A stretch of 48,920 nt of DNA from Porphyrobacter sp. SLTP. GTDB taxonomy: Bacteria; Pseudomonadota; Alphaproteobacteria; Sphingomonadales; Sphingomonadaceae. The notes under the pieces are model-generated. The model was not told the DNA's origin. It saw only the letters and a list, made by a program, of their open reading frames with translations, and ran no database searches. The stretch lies in contig NZ_JAAALE010000022.1 in the NCBI RefSeq assembly GCF_009905735.1, positions 1 through 48,920 of the forward strand, written 5' to 3'. The position numbers and the translations under genes are program-made. Positions 40,670 to 48,920 of this stretch are shown one piece after another. How positions within the stretch are numbered: the stretch's first letter is position 1; the number at the start of each line of letters is the position of its first letter.

Positions 40670-42157
40670 TCAGGCAGCCTTGGGATCAGCAAAGGGAAGT
40701 TCGGCGCTCTTCTGTTCGGCGAGCGCCAGGTCGGTCAGCGACGTCGGATAGTCGCCGGTAAAGCAGGCATCGCAGAATTGCGGGCAGGTTGTGTTGCGCG
40801 CCTGTGATCCCACCGCGCGGTAAAGCCCGTCAATCGAGATGAAGGCGAGGCTGTCGGCCTTGATGAACTGGCGCATCGGCTCCAGCTCCATCCGTGCGGC
40901 CAGAAGCTTGGAGCGTTCGGGCGTATCGACGCCGTAGAAGCAGGAATGTGCGGTCGGCGGACTGGCGACGCGGAAATGGACTTCCTTGGCGCCTGCTTCG
41001 CGCATCATCTCGACGATCTTCATCGAGGTGGTGCCGCGCACGATCGAATCGTCGATCAGCACGATGCGCTTGCCTTCGACCAGTGCGCGGTTGGCGTTAT
41101 GCTTGCGCTTTACGCTCGAATGGCGCGCGCCGTCCGATGGCTGAATAAAGGTCCGCCCGACATAGTGCGAGCGGATGATGCCGAGTTCGAACGGCAGACC
41201 CGATTCCTGAGCAAAGCCGATCGCCGCCGGCACGCCGCTGTCGGGCACCGGCACCACCAGATCGGCCTCGCACGGGGATTCGAGCGCGAGTTGCATCCCG
41301 ATGGCCTTGCGCGCCTCGTAAACCGAGCGCCCGGCAAAGACAGAATCGGGGCGGCTGAAATAGACGTGTTCGAAGATGCAGGGGCGCGGGGCGGGGCTGC
41401 CGAACGGGCGGACCGAGCGGATGTCTCCGGCAAAATCGACCAGCACCAGCTCGCCCGGTTCGATCTCGCGGATCACTTCGGCGCCGACGACGTCGAAGGC
41501 GACGGTTTCGGAGGCGAACAGGATCGCATCACCCATGCGGCCCATCACCAGCGGGCGGATGCCGAGCGGATCGCGGCAGGCGATCATGCCCTCGGGCGTC
41601 ATCACGATCAGCGCATAGGCACCTTCGACCAGACGCAGGGCATCCACCAGCCGGTCGGCAATGGTGGGATAGCGGCTGGTGGCGACGAGGTGGATGATCA
41701 CCTCGGTATCGGAGGTCGACTGGAAGATCGAACCCTTGTTCACCAGATCGGTGCGCAGGCTCATCGCATTCGAGATATTGCCGTTATGCGCGACCGCGAA
41801 GCCGCCGCTCGCCAGATCGGCGTAGAGCGGCTGGACATTGCGCAGGCCCGATCCGCCGGTGGTGGAATAGCGCACATGGCCCGCGGCCATCTGGCCGGGC
41901 AGGGCGGCGATGGCTTCGGACGAGGAGAAATTCTCGGCGACATGGCCAAGCCCGCGGCTGGCGAAGAATTCCTTGCCGTCAAAGCTGACAATCCCGGCGG
42001 CTTCCTGCCCGCGATGCTGGAGCGCGTGGAGGCCCAGCGCGGTCGTCGCCGCCGCGTCATTGGCGCGGACCGCGCCGAAGATTCCGCATTCCTCGCGCAG
42101 CTTGTCGCCATCGACATCAAGGAAGGGGTGAGTCACATTGAGGGGCGTCATCGGCAT
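40670..42157 (-). CDS. purF: amidophosphoribosyltransferase PurF
   Basis: 495-residue enzyme of the first committed step of purine synthesis. After a short propeptide the catalytic Cys24 is in REECGIFG, the N-terminal nucleophile once processed. The glutaminase domain has GLHALQHRGQEAAG, and the phosphoribosyltransferase domain has the PRPP loop VLIDDSIVRGTTS. The ATG at 42157 has AGG at a suitable distance; a GTG at 42160 and an ATG at 42151 are also possible. It is divergent from the lolC-type gene with 216 bp between them, in which no clear regulatory motif was seen. Confidence 0.95.
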   Translation of the reverse strand: MPMTPLNVTHPFLDVDGDKLREECGIFGAVRANDAAATTALGLHALQHRGQEAAGIVSFDGKEFFASRGLGHVAENFSSSEAIAALPGQMAAGHVRYSTTGGSGLRNVQPLYADLASGGFAVAHNGNISNAMSLRTDLVNKGSIFQSTSDTEVIIHLVATSRYPTIADRLVDALRLVEGAYALIVMTPEGMIACRDPLGIRPLVMGRMGDAILFASETVAFDVVGAEVIREIEPGELVLVDFAGDIRSVRPFGSPAPRPCIFEHVYFSRPDSVFAGRSVYEARKAIGMQLALESPCEADLVVPVPDSGVPAAIGFAQESGLPFELGIIRSHYVGRTFIQPSDGARHSSVKRKHNANRALVEGKRIVLIDDSIVRGTTSMKIVEMMREAGAKEVHFRVASPPTAHSCFYGVDTPERSKLLAARMELEPMRQFIKADSLAFISIDGLYRAVGSQARNTTCPQFCDACFTGDYPTSLTDLALAEQKSAELPFADPKAA

Positions 42158-42373
42158 CACCAGACCTGTCCGCGAACCATGCTGCTGCGGCGCAAGGCTC
42201 CAATGGCGATGTGACGGATCAATTACAAGTCAAAGCACGCTCATCTGCCCCGGCTTTTTGCTGACTGGCGTGTGACAGGCCGGTGCGGGGGCAGGTCGCA
42301 ACATTGGATTGCCGCGAGCAGACAGGCGCTCTACAGGCAGGGTTCAGCCAATAACGGGCAACCCGCACCTCTC

Positions 42374-43624
42374 ATGCTCTCCCCCTTCGAATGGATGATC
42401 GCCAAACGCTACCTCTGGCCCGGCAAGGGGGAGGCATTCATTGCGCTTGTCGCGGGCATATCGGTCGGCGTGGTGGCGCTTTCGGTGGCGCTGCTGGTGG
42501 TCGTGATGAGCGTGATGAACGGCTTTCGCGGCGAATTGCTCGACAAGATCGTGGGGCTCAACGGCCATGCGGTGGTGCAGGGTTATGATGGCAAGCTCAA
42601 CGACTGGCGCGATGTCATGGCCGATATCGAGAAGACACCGGGCGTGGTTGAAGTCTCCCCGCTGATCGAGCGCCCTTTGCTCACCAGCTTCGGCGGGCGG
42701 GTTGAGGCGATCTTCCTGCGCGGCCAGTCCGACAAGGATATTGCCGCTTTGGGCGAGAAGGTGCTGCTGGGCGATATCCGCAGTCTGGCCGAGCCCGGAC
42801 CGGACGGCATGGGCCGGGTCGCGATTGGCAGCCGTCTGGCGCAGAACCTCGGCATCCGGGTGGGCGACGTTATCACCATCATCAATCCGGCGGGGCGCAC
42901 TACACCCTTCGGCACCTCGATCCGGCAGGTCGGCTATGAAGTCGGCGCGATTTTCGAGGTCGGGATCTACACCTTCGACGAGAAGTTCGTGATGCTGCCG
43001 CTGAAGGATGCCCAGCAATTGCTATTGATGGGCGATTCCGTCGCGCAGATCGAAGTGACGGTGGATGATCCGGACAAGGTCGGCGAAATTCTCGCCCCCG
43101 TCTCCGCGCGGCTGACCGGCAAGGCGCTGATCGCTGATTGGAAGACGATGAACTCGGCGCTGTTCGAAGCCTTGCAGGTGGAGCGGGTCGCGATGTTCTT
43201 TGCGCTGTCGTTCATGGTTTTGGTTGCGGCGTTCAACATTCTTTCCAGCCTCGTCATGCTGGTGCGCGCCAAGACCCGCGACATTGCGATCATGCGCACG
43301 ATGGGCGCGACGCGGCGCTCGATGCTCAAGATTTTCGTGACGACCGGCACCACGGTGGGCGCGATCGGGACGATGACGGGTCTGGCACTCGGCGCGATCA
43401 TCCTGTTCTTCCGCGAGCCGATTGTCGATTTCATTGCCTTTGCCACCGGACAGGAAATCTGGGACCCGCAGGTGCGGTTCCTCTCCACCCTGCCGTCGCG
43501 CACCGATCCGTGGGAAGTCTTCGGCATTGTCATGCTGGCGCTGGGGATGAGCTTCCTGGCGACGCTCTATCCCGCGCTCAAGGCGGCGAACACCGATCCG
43601 GTGCAGGTGCTGCGTTATGAGTAG
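42374..43624 (+). CDS. lolC: lipoprotein-releasing ABC transporter permease LolC/E
   Basis: 416-residue permease of the Lol system, which releases lipoproteins from the inner membrane for transfer to LolA. One transmembrane helix near residue 25-50 ([20 protein letters not shown]) precedes a large periplasmic MacB-like domain, then three C-terminal helices (FtsX fold). The C-terminal [18 protein letters not shown] is the family end. Only one permease gene is present beside lolD, so it may work as a homodimer. It overlaps lolD by 8 bp. Confidence 0.92.
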   Translation: MLSPFEWMIAKRYLWPGKGEAFIALVAGISVGVVALSVALLVVVMSVMNGFRGELLDKIVGLNGHAVVQGYDGKLNDWRDVMADIEKTPGVVEVSPLIERPLLTSFGGRVEAIFLRGQSDKDIAALGEKVLLGDIRSLAEPGPDGMGRVAIGSRLAQNLGIRVGDVITIINPAGRTTPFGTSIRQVGYEVGAIFEVGIYTFDEKFVMLPLKDAQQLLLMGDSVAQIEVTVDDPDKVGEILAPVSARLTGKALIADWKTMNSALFEALQVERVAMFFALSFMVLVAAFNILSSLVMLVRAKTRDIAIMRTMGATRRSMLKIFVTTGTTVGAIGTMTGLALGAIILFFREPIVDFIAFATGQEIWDPQVRFLSTLPSRTDPWEVFGIVMLALGMSFLATLYPALKAANTDPVQVLRYE

Positions 43625-44309
43625 TCCGCTCGTCACCGGGGCGCCGATCGTGTCCCTGCGCGGATTGAAGCGCGCCTTTGAACAGGGCGGGCAGCGGATC
43701 GAGGTGCTGCGCGGCATCGATCTCGATATCATGCCGGGTGAGATCGTGGCGCTGCTGGGACCGTCGGGCTCGGGCAAATCGACCATGCTGCAAGCCGTCG
43801 GCCTACTCGAAGGCGGGTTCGAAGGCTCGATCAGCGTGGCGGGCGAGCGTGCCGAAGACCTCGCCAGCGATCAGCGGACCCGGCTCAGGCGCGAACATCT
43901 CGGCTTCGTCTACCAGTTCCACCACCTGCTGCCCGATTTCAACGCGCGCGAGAATGTGGTGATGCCGCAGATGATCCTCGGCGTGGCGCGGCCAGAGGCA
44001 GAAGCGCGGGCTGACAGCTTGCTCACCAGCCTCGGCCTCGGCCAGCGCCTGACCCATCGCCCGAGCCAGCTTTCGGGCGGAGAGCAACAGCGTGTCGCCG
44101 TCGCCCGCGCGCTTGCCAACCGGCCCACACTGGTGCTGGCGGACGAGCCGACCGGCAACCTCGATGAAGTCACCGCTGACAATGTGCTGGCCGAGTTTCT
44201 CGCGCTGGTGCGGGGTGAAGGCAGCGCGGCGCTGGTGGCGACCCACAACGAACGCCTCGCGGCGAAAATGGACCGGGTGGTGCGCCTCAAGGAAGGTGTA
44301 CTCGTTTAG
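43617..44309 (+). CDS. lolD: lipoprotein-releasing ABC transporter ATPase LolD
   Basis: 230-residue ABC ATPase. The Walker A motif is GPSGSGKST, the signature is [15 protein letters not shown], and Walker B is [12 protein letters not shown], with the switch His in VATHNERLA. It powers release of outer-membrane lipoproteins together with the LolC/E permease. The start codon lies inside the permease gene (8-bp overlap), so expression is coupled. Confidence 0.95.
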   Translation: MSSPLVTGAPIVSLRGLKRAFEQGGQRIEVLRGIDLDIMPGEIVALLGPSGSGKSTMLQAVGLLEGGFEGSISVAGERAEDLASDQRTRLRREHLGFVYQFHHLLPDFNARENVVMPQMILGVARPEAEARADSLLTSLGLGQRLTHRPSQLSGGEQQRVAVARALANRPTLVLADEPTGNLDEVTADNVLAEFLALVRGEGSAALVATHNERLAAKMDRVVRLKEGVLV

Positions 44310-44333
44310 TCGCATTAACAGGGGATCACGGAC

Positions 44334-44813
44334 ATGACGACGATTGCCGACTTCACCGTCACCACCAACCGGGGTGAGCCCCTCGACCTCAAGGACAAGC
44401 TTGGCACGGTGCTGCTGGTGGTCAACACCGCGAGCAAATGCGGCTTCACCCCCCAGTATGACGGGCTGGAAAAGCTGTTCCAGCAATACAAGGATCAGGG
44501 TTTCGAAGTGCTGGGCTTCCCCTGCAACCAGTTCGGCGGTCAGGAACCCGGCAATGCCGACGAGATCGCCGAATTCTGCAAGGTCAATTTCGGCGTCACC
44601 TTCCCGCTGATGGCCAAGATTGACGTCAACGGCACCAAGGCCTCGCCTTTGTACGACTGGATGAAGACCTCGGCCAAGGGGCTGATGGGGTCGACCTCAA
44701 TCAAGTGGAACTTCACCAAGTTCCTGATCGGACGGGATGGCAAGGTGGTGAAGCGCTACGGCCCGACCGACGCGCCCGAGAAGATCGCGCGGGATATTGA
44801 AGCGCTGCTGTGA
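44334..44813 (+). CDS. glutathione peroxidase-family (thioredoxin-type) peroxidase
   Basis: 159-residue peroxidase. NTASKCGFTPQY carries the peroxidatic Cys36, FPCNQFGGQEP carries Cys64 and Gln70, and FCKVNFG carries Cys82. WNFTKFLI gives the active-site Trp and Asn. The Cys36/64/82 set is that of the thioredoxin-dependent group (as in yeast Orp1), so thioredoxin rather than glutathione is the likely reductant. There is no signal peptide, so it is cytoplasmic. It is preceded by GGGGATCA. Confidence 0.9.
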   Translation: MTTIADFTVTTNRGEPLDLKDKLGTVLLVVNTASKCGFTPQYDGLEKLFQQYKDQGFEVLGFPCNQFGGQEPGNADEIAEFCKVNFGVTFPLMAKIDVNGTKASPLYDWMKTSAKGLMGSTSIKWNFTKFLIGRDGKVVKRYGPTDAPEKIARDIEALL

Positions 44814-44889
44814 ACTTTTGCGCCGGCCTGTGCACAGGATAAGCGGCGGGGCGCTTTGAGAATCGCTGCGAATTCCTAGATTGCGAAGG

Positions 44890-47800
44890 ATGCCCTTTGC
44901 TCCCTTCGTCCCCCTGCGCGTGCTTTCGTCCTATTCGATGCTCGAAGGCGCGATCGATCCCAAGGACATTGCCAAGCTGGCGAAGGAGCGTGGCTATCCG
45001 GCCATCGCTATTTGCGACCGCAACGGGCTCTACGGCATCATGGCCTTCGCCGCCGCCTGCAAGAGCGAAGGCGTGCAGCCGATCATCGGCGCATTGCTGG
45101 GCGTGGCGCGGGATGATGAGCGCGGCGGGGTCGATTACCTGCCACTGTTTGCGCAGGACGACGCGGGCTATGACAACCTGTGCTACCTGGTCTCCTCCGC
45201 ACACCTCGACCGGCCGCTCGAACGCGATCCGCATGTCACGCTCAATGATCTTGAGGGCCGCACTGCTGGCCTGATAGCGCTGACCGGCGCGGGTGAGGGC
45301 GGGCTCACGCGGCTACTGGCGGAGGGGCAGCATGAGGCCGCCGCGCGGCTCGCTGACCGGCTGGAGGCGCTGTTTCCGGGGCGGCTCTATCTCGAACTCG
45401 CGCGCCACGGCGATCCGGTGTGCGAACGCGCCGAGGATCCGCTGATCGACCTCGCCTACGCGCGAGGCCTGCCGCTGGTGGCCACCAACCCGGCCAACTT
45501 TGCCGAACCGCATATGCACAAGGCGCATGACGCCATGCTGTGCATTGCCAATTCGACCCAGATCGATGCGGATGATCGCCCGCGCTCCAACCCGCAGGCC
45601 TTCGTCAAATCGGCGGCGATGATGGAGGAGGCCTTTGCCGACCTTCCCGAGGCGACCGCCAATACCCTGGTGATCGCCCAGCGCTGCGCCTTTGCGCCGC
45701 CGTACCGCAAGCCGATCCTGCCCAGCCTCGCCGGCGATCTTTCGGGCGAGGCGCGGATGCTGGCGGAGGATTCGCGCGCCGGGCTTGAAGCGCGGCTTTC
45801 TGCCTATCCCGATCTCACAGAGGAAGAGCGCAAGGTCTATTTCGACCGCCTCGAATTCGAGATCAATGTCATCGTCAACATGGGCTTCCCCGGTTACTTC
45901 CTGATCGTTGCCGACTTCATCAAGTGGGCCAAGGATCAGGGCATCCCCGTGGGGCCGGGGCGCGGGTCGGGGGCAGGCTCGGCGGTGGCATGGGCGCTGA
46001 CGATCACCGATCTTGATCCGATCCGGCTGGGCCTGCTGTTCGAGCGCTTCTTGAACCCCGAACGCGTGTCGATGCCCGACTTCGATATCGACTTCTGCGA
46101 AACGCGGCGCGGCGAAGTGATCCGCTATGTGCAGCAGAAATACGGCAGCGATCACGTCGCGCAGATCATCACCTTCGGCAAGCTGAAAGCGCGCGCGGTG
46201 CTGCGCGACTGCGGGCGTATCTTGCAGATGAGCTATGGTCAGGTCGACCGGCTCTGCAAGATGGTGCCCAACCACCCGACGGACCCCTGGCCGCTGCCCC
46301 GCGCGCTCAACGGCGCGGCGGATTTCCGGCGCGAGTATGACAACGACAAGGACGTGAAGCGCCTCGTCGATCTGGCGATGCAGCTGGAGGGCTTGCCCCG
46401 CAATTCCTCAACCCACGCAGCGGGCGTCGTGATCGGGGATCGTCCGCTGGCGCAGTTGGTGCCGCTTTACCGCGACCCGCGTTCCGATATGCCGGTGACG
46501 CAATTCGACATGAAGTATGTCGAATCCTCAGGCTTGGTGAAGTTCGACTTCCTCGGGCTGAAGACCCTGTCGGTGCTGCGCAAGGCGGTCGATCTGCTGG
46601 AAGCGCGCGGCATCACCATCGATCTGGGCGCGCTGCCGTTGGACGACGCGCAGGTCTACAACCTGATGCAGACCGGCAATACCGTCGGCGTGTTCCAGCT
46701 GGAATCGGAAGGGATGCGCCGCACGCTGAAGGCGGTGAAGCCGACCAATTTTGGCGACATCATCGCGCTCGTCTCGCTCTATCGCCCCGGCCCGATGGAT
46801 AACATCCCGCTGTTCGGCCAGCGCAAGGCCGGTGTGGTACCGATCGAATATCCGCACCCCAAGCTCGAGGGCATCCTCGCCGAAACCTACGGCATCTTCG
46901 TCTATCAGGAACAGGTCATGCAGGCCGCGCAGGTGCTGGCGGGCTATTCGCTCGGCGATGCAGACCTGCTGCGCCGCGCGATGGGCAAGAAGGTGCAGGC
47001 CGAAATGGACGCCCAGCGCGGGCGCTTCTGTGAGGGTTGCAAGGCAAGCTCTGGCATCGAGGCCAAGCGCGCGAACGAGCTGTTCGACTTGATCGACAAG
47101 TTCGCAGGCTACGGCTTCAACAAATCCCACGCGGCCGCCTATGCGCTGCTCGCTTACCAGACCGCGTGGCTGAAGGCGCATTACCCGGAAGAATTCTTCG
47201 CCGCCTCGATGTGTTTCGACATGCACCAGTCGGAGAAGCTCAACGTCTTCGTTGACGATGCGCGCCGCTATCCCAACGGCCATGGCGGGGTTGAGGTGCT
47301 GGCGCCCTGCATCAACGCCAGTGAAGCCGAGTTCACCGTCGAGCAGACGGATACGGGCTACGCGGTGCGCTATGCGCTCGCGGGCATTCGCAATGTCGGC
47401 GAAAAGGCGATGGATGCGATCGTGGCCGAGCGCGCGGCGAACGGGCCTTTCGCCAGCCTCAAGGACCTGTTCGAGCGCCTGCCGCAAGGCACGATGAACC
47501 GCCGCCAACTCGAAGGGCTGATCTGCGCGGGCGCGTTTGACGGGCTCGAGCCCAATCGCGCGCTGCTGTTCGCCAACGCCGATCTGCTGATGGCCGTGGC
47601 CGATGCCGCGATCCGTGAGCGGTCGAGCGGTCAGGTCGGGCTGTTCGGCGGCGATGCAGGGCCGGCGGAAGATTTGCGCCTCCAGCCGTGCGAGCCGTGG
47701 TCGCGCACCGACCGGATGGCCAAGGAGCGCGAGAATTTCGGGTTCTATTTCTCCGCCCACCCGGTGCAGCAGTTCCGCGATGTCGCCTCGGCCAATGGCG

Positions 47801-48390
47801 CGCGCACCTATCAGAGCCTGATGGAAGCGGGCGCGCCTGCGGGCGGGCGCGGGTCGGCGGTGATGGCGGTGATGGTCGAAGGCATCACCAAGGCCCGCAC
47901 GCGCAAGGGTGGCACCTTTGTGCGGGCGGATTTCTCCGATAGTTCGGGGCAATTCTCAGCCGCCTGTTTCGAAGAGGCGCTCGTCCCGCAGTTCGAACGC
48001 TGGGCGGCGGATGGCGAATGCCTGCTGCTGACGGTGGAGCTGGACGCGCCAAGTCCGGACGAGCCGCCCCGCCTCACCGTGCGCGGCGCACGCCCCTTGG
48101 CCGCAGTAATCGGTTCAACGGCCATGGAGCTTTCGGCCGATATTGCCTCGGTCGAAGCCTTGCGCGAACTCCAGATCGAACTTGCCGCAGCCCAAGGCGA
48201 GCGCCCGACCGGCTCCGGTGAAGTGCTGGTGCGGTTGATGCTGGCCGACGGCGATCAGGTGCAGATGCGGCTTGGCAGCAATTTCGTGCTGAATGGCGAG
48301 CTGGCCGAGCGGCTGGCTGCGGTCGAGGGTATCGCCAAGGTTGCGCTGGTGCCGCTCAAGAAGCGCGGCAACCTGCGACTGGTCGCCTGA
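44890..48390 (+). CDS. dnaE: DNA polymerase III alpha subunit DnaE
   Basis: 1166-residue replicative polymerase. The N-terminal PHP domain begins FVPLRVLSSYSMLEGAID; the usual HxH metal ligands are replaced. The palm carries the catalytic Asp residues in PDFDIDF (Asp399, Asp401) and in KFDFLGL (Asp553). HhH and OB-fold regions follow in the C-terminal third (GLEPNRALLF; VMAVMVEGITKARTRKGGTF). Length matches DnaE1. The ATG at 44890 is preceded by GCGAAGG; a TTG three codons upstream is rejected. It is followed by a strong hairpin terminator. Confidence 0.96.
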   Translation: MPFAPFVPLRVLSSYSMLEGAIDPKDIAKLAKERGYPAIAICDRNGLYGIMAFAAACKSEGVQPIIGALLGVARDDERGGVDYLPLFAQDDAGYDNLCYLVSSAHLDRPLERDPHVTLNDLEGRTAGLIALTGAGEGGLTRLLAEGQHEAAARLADRLEALFPGRLYLELARHGDPVCERAEDPLIDLAYARGLPLVATNPANFAEPHMHKAHDAMLCIANSTQIDADDRPRSNPQAFVKSAAMMEEAFADLPEATANTLVIAQRCAFAPPYRKPILPSLAGDLSGEARMLAEDSRAGLEARLSAYPDLTEEERKVYFDRLEFEINVIVNMGFPGYFLIVADFIKWAKDQGIPVGPGRGSGAGSAVAWALTITDLDPIRLGLLFERFLNPERVSMPDFDIDFCETRRGEVIRYVQQKYGSDHVAQIITFGKLKARAVLRDCGRILQMSYGQVDRLCKMVPNHPTDPWPLPRALNGAADFRREYDNDKDVKRLVDLAMQLEGLPRNSSTHAAGVVIGDRPLAQLVPLYRDPRSDMPVTQFDMKYVESSGLVKFDFLGLKTLSVLRKAVDLLEARGITIDLGALPLDDAQVYNLMQTGNTVGVFQLESEGMRRTLKAVKPTNFGDIIALVSLYRPGPMDNIPLFGQRKAGVVPIEYPHPKLEGILAETYGIFVYQEQVMQAAQVLAGYSLGDADLLRRAMGKKVQAEMDAQRGRFCEGCKASSGIEAKRANELFDLIDKFAGYGFNKSHAAAYALLAYQTAWLKAHYPEEFFAASMCFDMHQSEKLNVFVDDARRYPNGHGGVEVLAPCINASEAEFTVEQTDTGYAVRYALAGIRNVGEKAMDAIVAERAANGPFASLKDLFERLPQGTMNRRQLEGLICAGAFDGLEPNRALLFANADLLMAVADAAIRERSSGQVGLFGGDAGPAEDLRLQPCEPWSRTDRMAKERENFGFYFSAHPVQQFRDVASANGARTYQSLMEAGAPAGGRGSAVMAVMVEGITKARTRKGGTFVRADFSDSSGQFSAACFEEALVPQFERWAADGECLLLTVELDAPSPDEPPRLTVRGARPLAAVIGSTAMELSADIASVEALRELQIELAAAQGERPTGSGEVLVRLMLADGDQVQMRLGSNFVLNGELAERLAAVEGIAKVALVPLKKRGNLRLVA

Positions 48391-48400
48391 GCGGACACGA

Positions 48401-48430
48401 AAAAGGGGGCGGATCGCGCCGCCCCCCTCT
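48401..48430. terminator. bidirectional intrinsic terminator between dnaE and the OmpA gene
   Basis: An 8-bp stem GGGGGCGG (48405-48412) and CCGCCCCC (48419-48426) with a 6-nt loop. Read on the minus strand it is followed by a T-run (from AAAAA at 48400-48404), ideal for the OmpA-family gene. Read on the plus strand it is followed by CTCTAATT, weaker but plausible for dnaE. Confidence 0.8.
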
Positions 48431-48456
48431 AATTCATCCGTCAGACGGCGTGAGGA

Positions 48457-48920
48457 TTACATCCCCGAACCCGGGCCGTAGCTCACTTCAACGCGGCGGT
48501 TCTGCGCTTCGCGCACGCCGTCAGCGGTCGGCACGCGCGGCTGGCTTTCACCAAACGCTTCGCCCGAAATCTGACCCGAAGGAATGCCGCGACCGGTCAT
48601 GTAGCTGCGCACAGCTTCGTTACGACGTCCGGCGAGCGCCATGTTGTACTGCGCGCTCCCGGCCTTGTCGGTGTGACCGGCCAGCATCACGCGCGCCATG
48701 CCGCAATTGGCATAGGCGGTAACCGCGTTGTTCAGGATCGTCGACGCTTCGGGCGAGATGTCCGAACGGTCGAAATCGAAGAACACGATGTACGGGCCGG
48801 TGTTGCACGCAGCCTTGGGCGGCGGCGGGGGAGCGACCGGAGCCGGCGGCGGCGGCGTTGGTATTGCCAACATGAAGCTCCCGGTCGACGTGGCTGGCGT
48901 TGGCACCGTGATTGACGACA
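48457..48920 (-). CDS. OmpA-family outer membrane protein, 3' part
   Basis: Partial gene; the reading frame is open to the window edge, so the start is outside. The visible 154 residues begin with a Pro/Ala-rich linker and continue into an OmpA_C peptidoglycan-binding domain. YIVFFDFDRSDISPEA, LAGHTDKAGSAQYNMALAGR and QNRRVEVSYGPG are its signature segments; the Asp and Arg of the diaminopimelate site are in GHTDKAG and NMALAGRR. Two Cys (in ACNTG and ANCGM) could form a disulfide. An internal GTG at 48906 is not a convincing start. A beta-barrel upstream is likely but not seen. Confidence 0.9.
   Translation of the reverse strand, partial: SSITVPTPATSTGSFMLAIPTPPPPAPVAPPPPPKAACNTGPYIVFFDFDRSDISPEASTILNNAVTAYANCGMARVMLAGHTDKAGSAQYNMALAGRRNEAVRSYMTGRGIPSGQISGEAFGESQPRVPTADGVREAQNRRVEVSYGPGSGM

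Noticed and set aside
42305..42316. TGGATTGCCGCG resembling part of the 36685-36778 repeat
   Set aside because: Only 12 bases match and no inverted-repeat partner or terminal repeat is nearby, so it may be chance.

Overview
This window is a stretch of alphaproteobacterial chromosome, most likely from Sphingomonadales and probably an Erythrobacteraceae member. The evidence is high GC with densely packed, overlapping genes, the linkage of bamD, recN and ligA, an sdhC-sdhD-sdhA order, a DnaE whose PHP domain begins FVPLRV, a purF-SDR pair, and lolCD next to dnaE. This lineage call rests on gene content and order read by eye. No phage, plasmid, transposase, CRISPR array, tRNA or rRNA was seen.

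Region by region. (1) 1-361 is a gene-free leader full of hairpins, followed by bamD. (2) 1180-4669 is a copper-resistance module: copA-copB-copC on the minus strand, divergent from a CsoR-type repressor gene, with two matching 17-bp operators in the shared promoter region. It sits between bamD and recN. (3) 4749-13494 holds recN, two paralogous alpha/beta-hydrolase lipoproteins, ligA, a dihaem cytochrome c, a CinA-domain protein, and a DGPF protein with its ECF42-type sigma factor. (4) 13487-16030 is a minus-strand operon of an SDR, a subclass B3 metallo-beta-lactamase and prmA. (5) 16141-21721 starts with sdhCDA (no sdhB follows) and continues with an Mpo1-like protein, a saccharopine-dehydrogenase-like protein, a DCC-family protein and a C13 (legumain-like) peptidase. 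(6) 21769-23242 is an operon of a hotdog thioesterase, a TetR regulator and a second hotdog thioesterase, behind a perfect palindromic operator. (7) 23239-27034 has an esterase-like-phytase/cyclophilin fusion divergent from a BlaI/BlaR1-like regulator pair with two BlaI boxes. (8) 27054-35658 contains a zinc metallopeptidase with a small secreted protein, bdhA, an M28 peptidase, guaB, an RsmB-like methyltransferase, a TPR protein, rppH and an HSL-type esterase. (9) 35766-48920 contains a YdjM-like membrane protein, a class I photolyase, a serine hydrolase, a PilZ protein, an SDR, purF, lolC/E-lolD, gpx, dnaE and the 3' part of an OmpA-family gene.

The most distinctive feature is a family of short palindromic elements. 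A 150-bp element with 10-bp perfect terminal inverted repeats lies in frame inside ligA and adds about 50 residues between helix-hairpin-helix motifs. A related 116-bp copy, in the opposite orientation, fills the gap between guaB and the RsmB-like gene and supplies that gene's ribosome-binding site. The two copies share a 32-nt identical block, and a second block with a base-paired compensatory change. A different 94-bp inverted-repeat element lies at 36685-36778 and begins inside a stop codon.

Together the genes mix envelope biogenesis, DNA replication and repair, central metabolism, and stress or drug-related functions (copper, peroxide, UV, beta-lactam).
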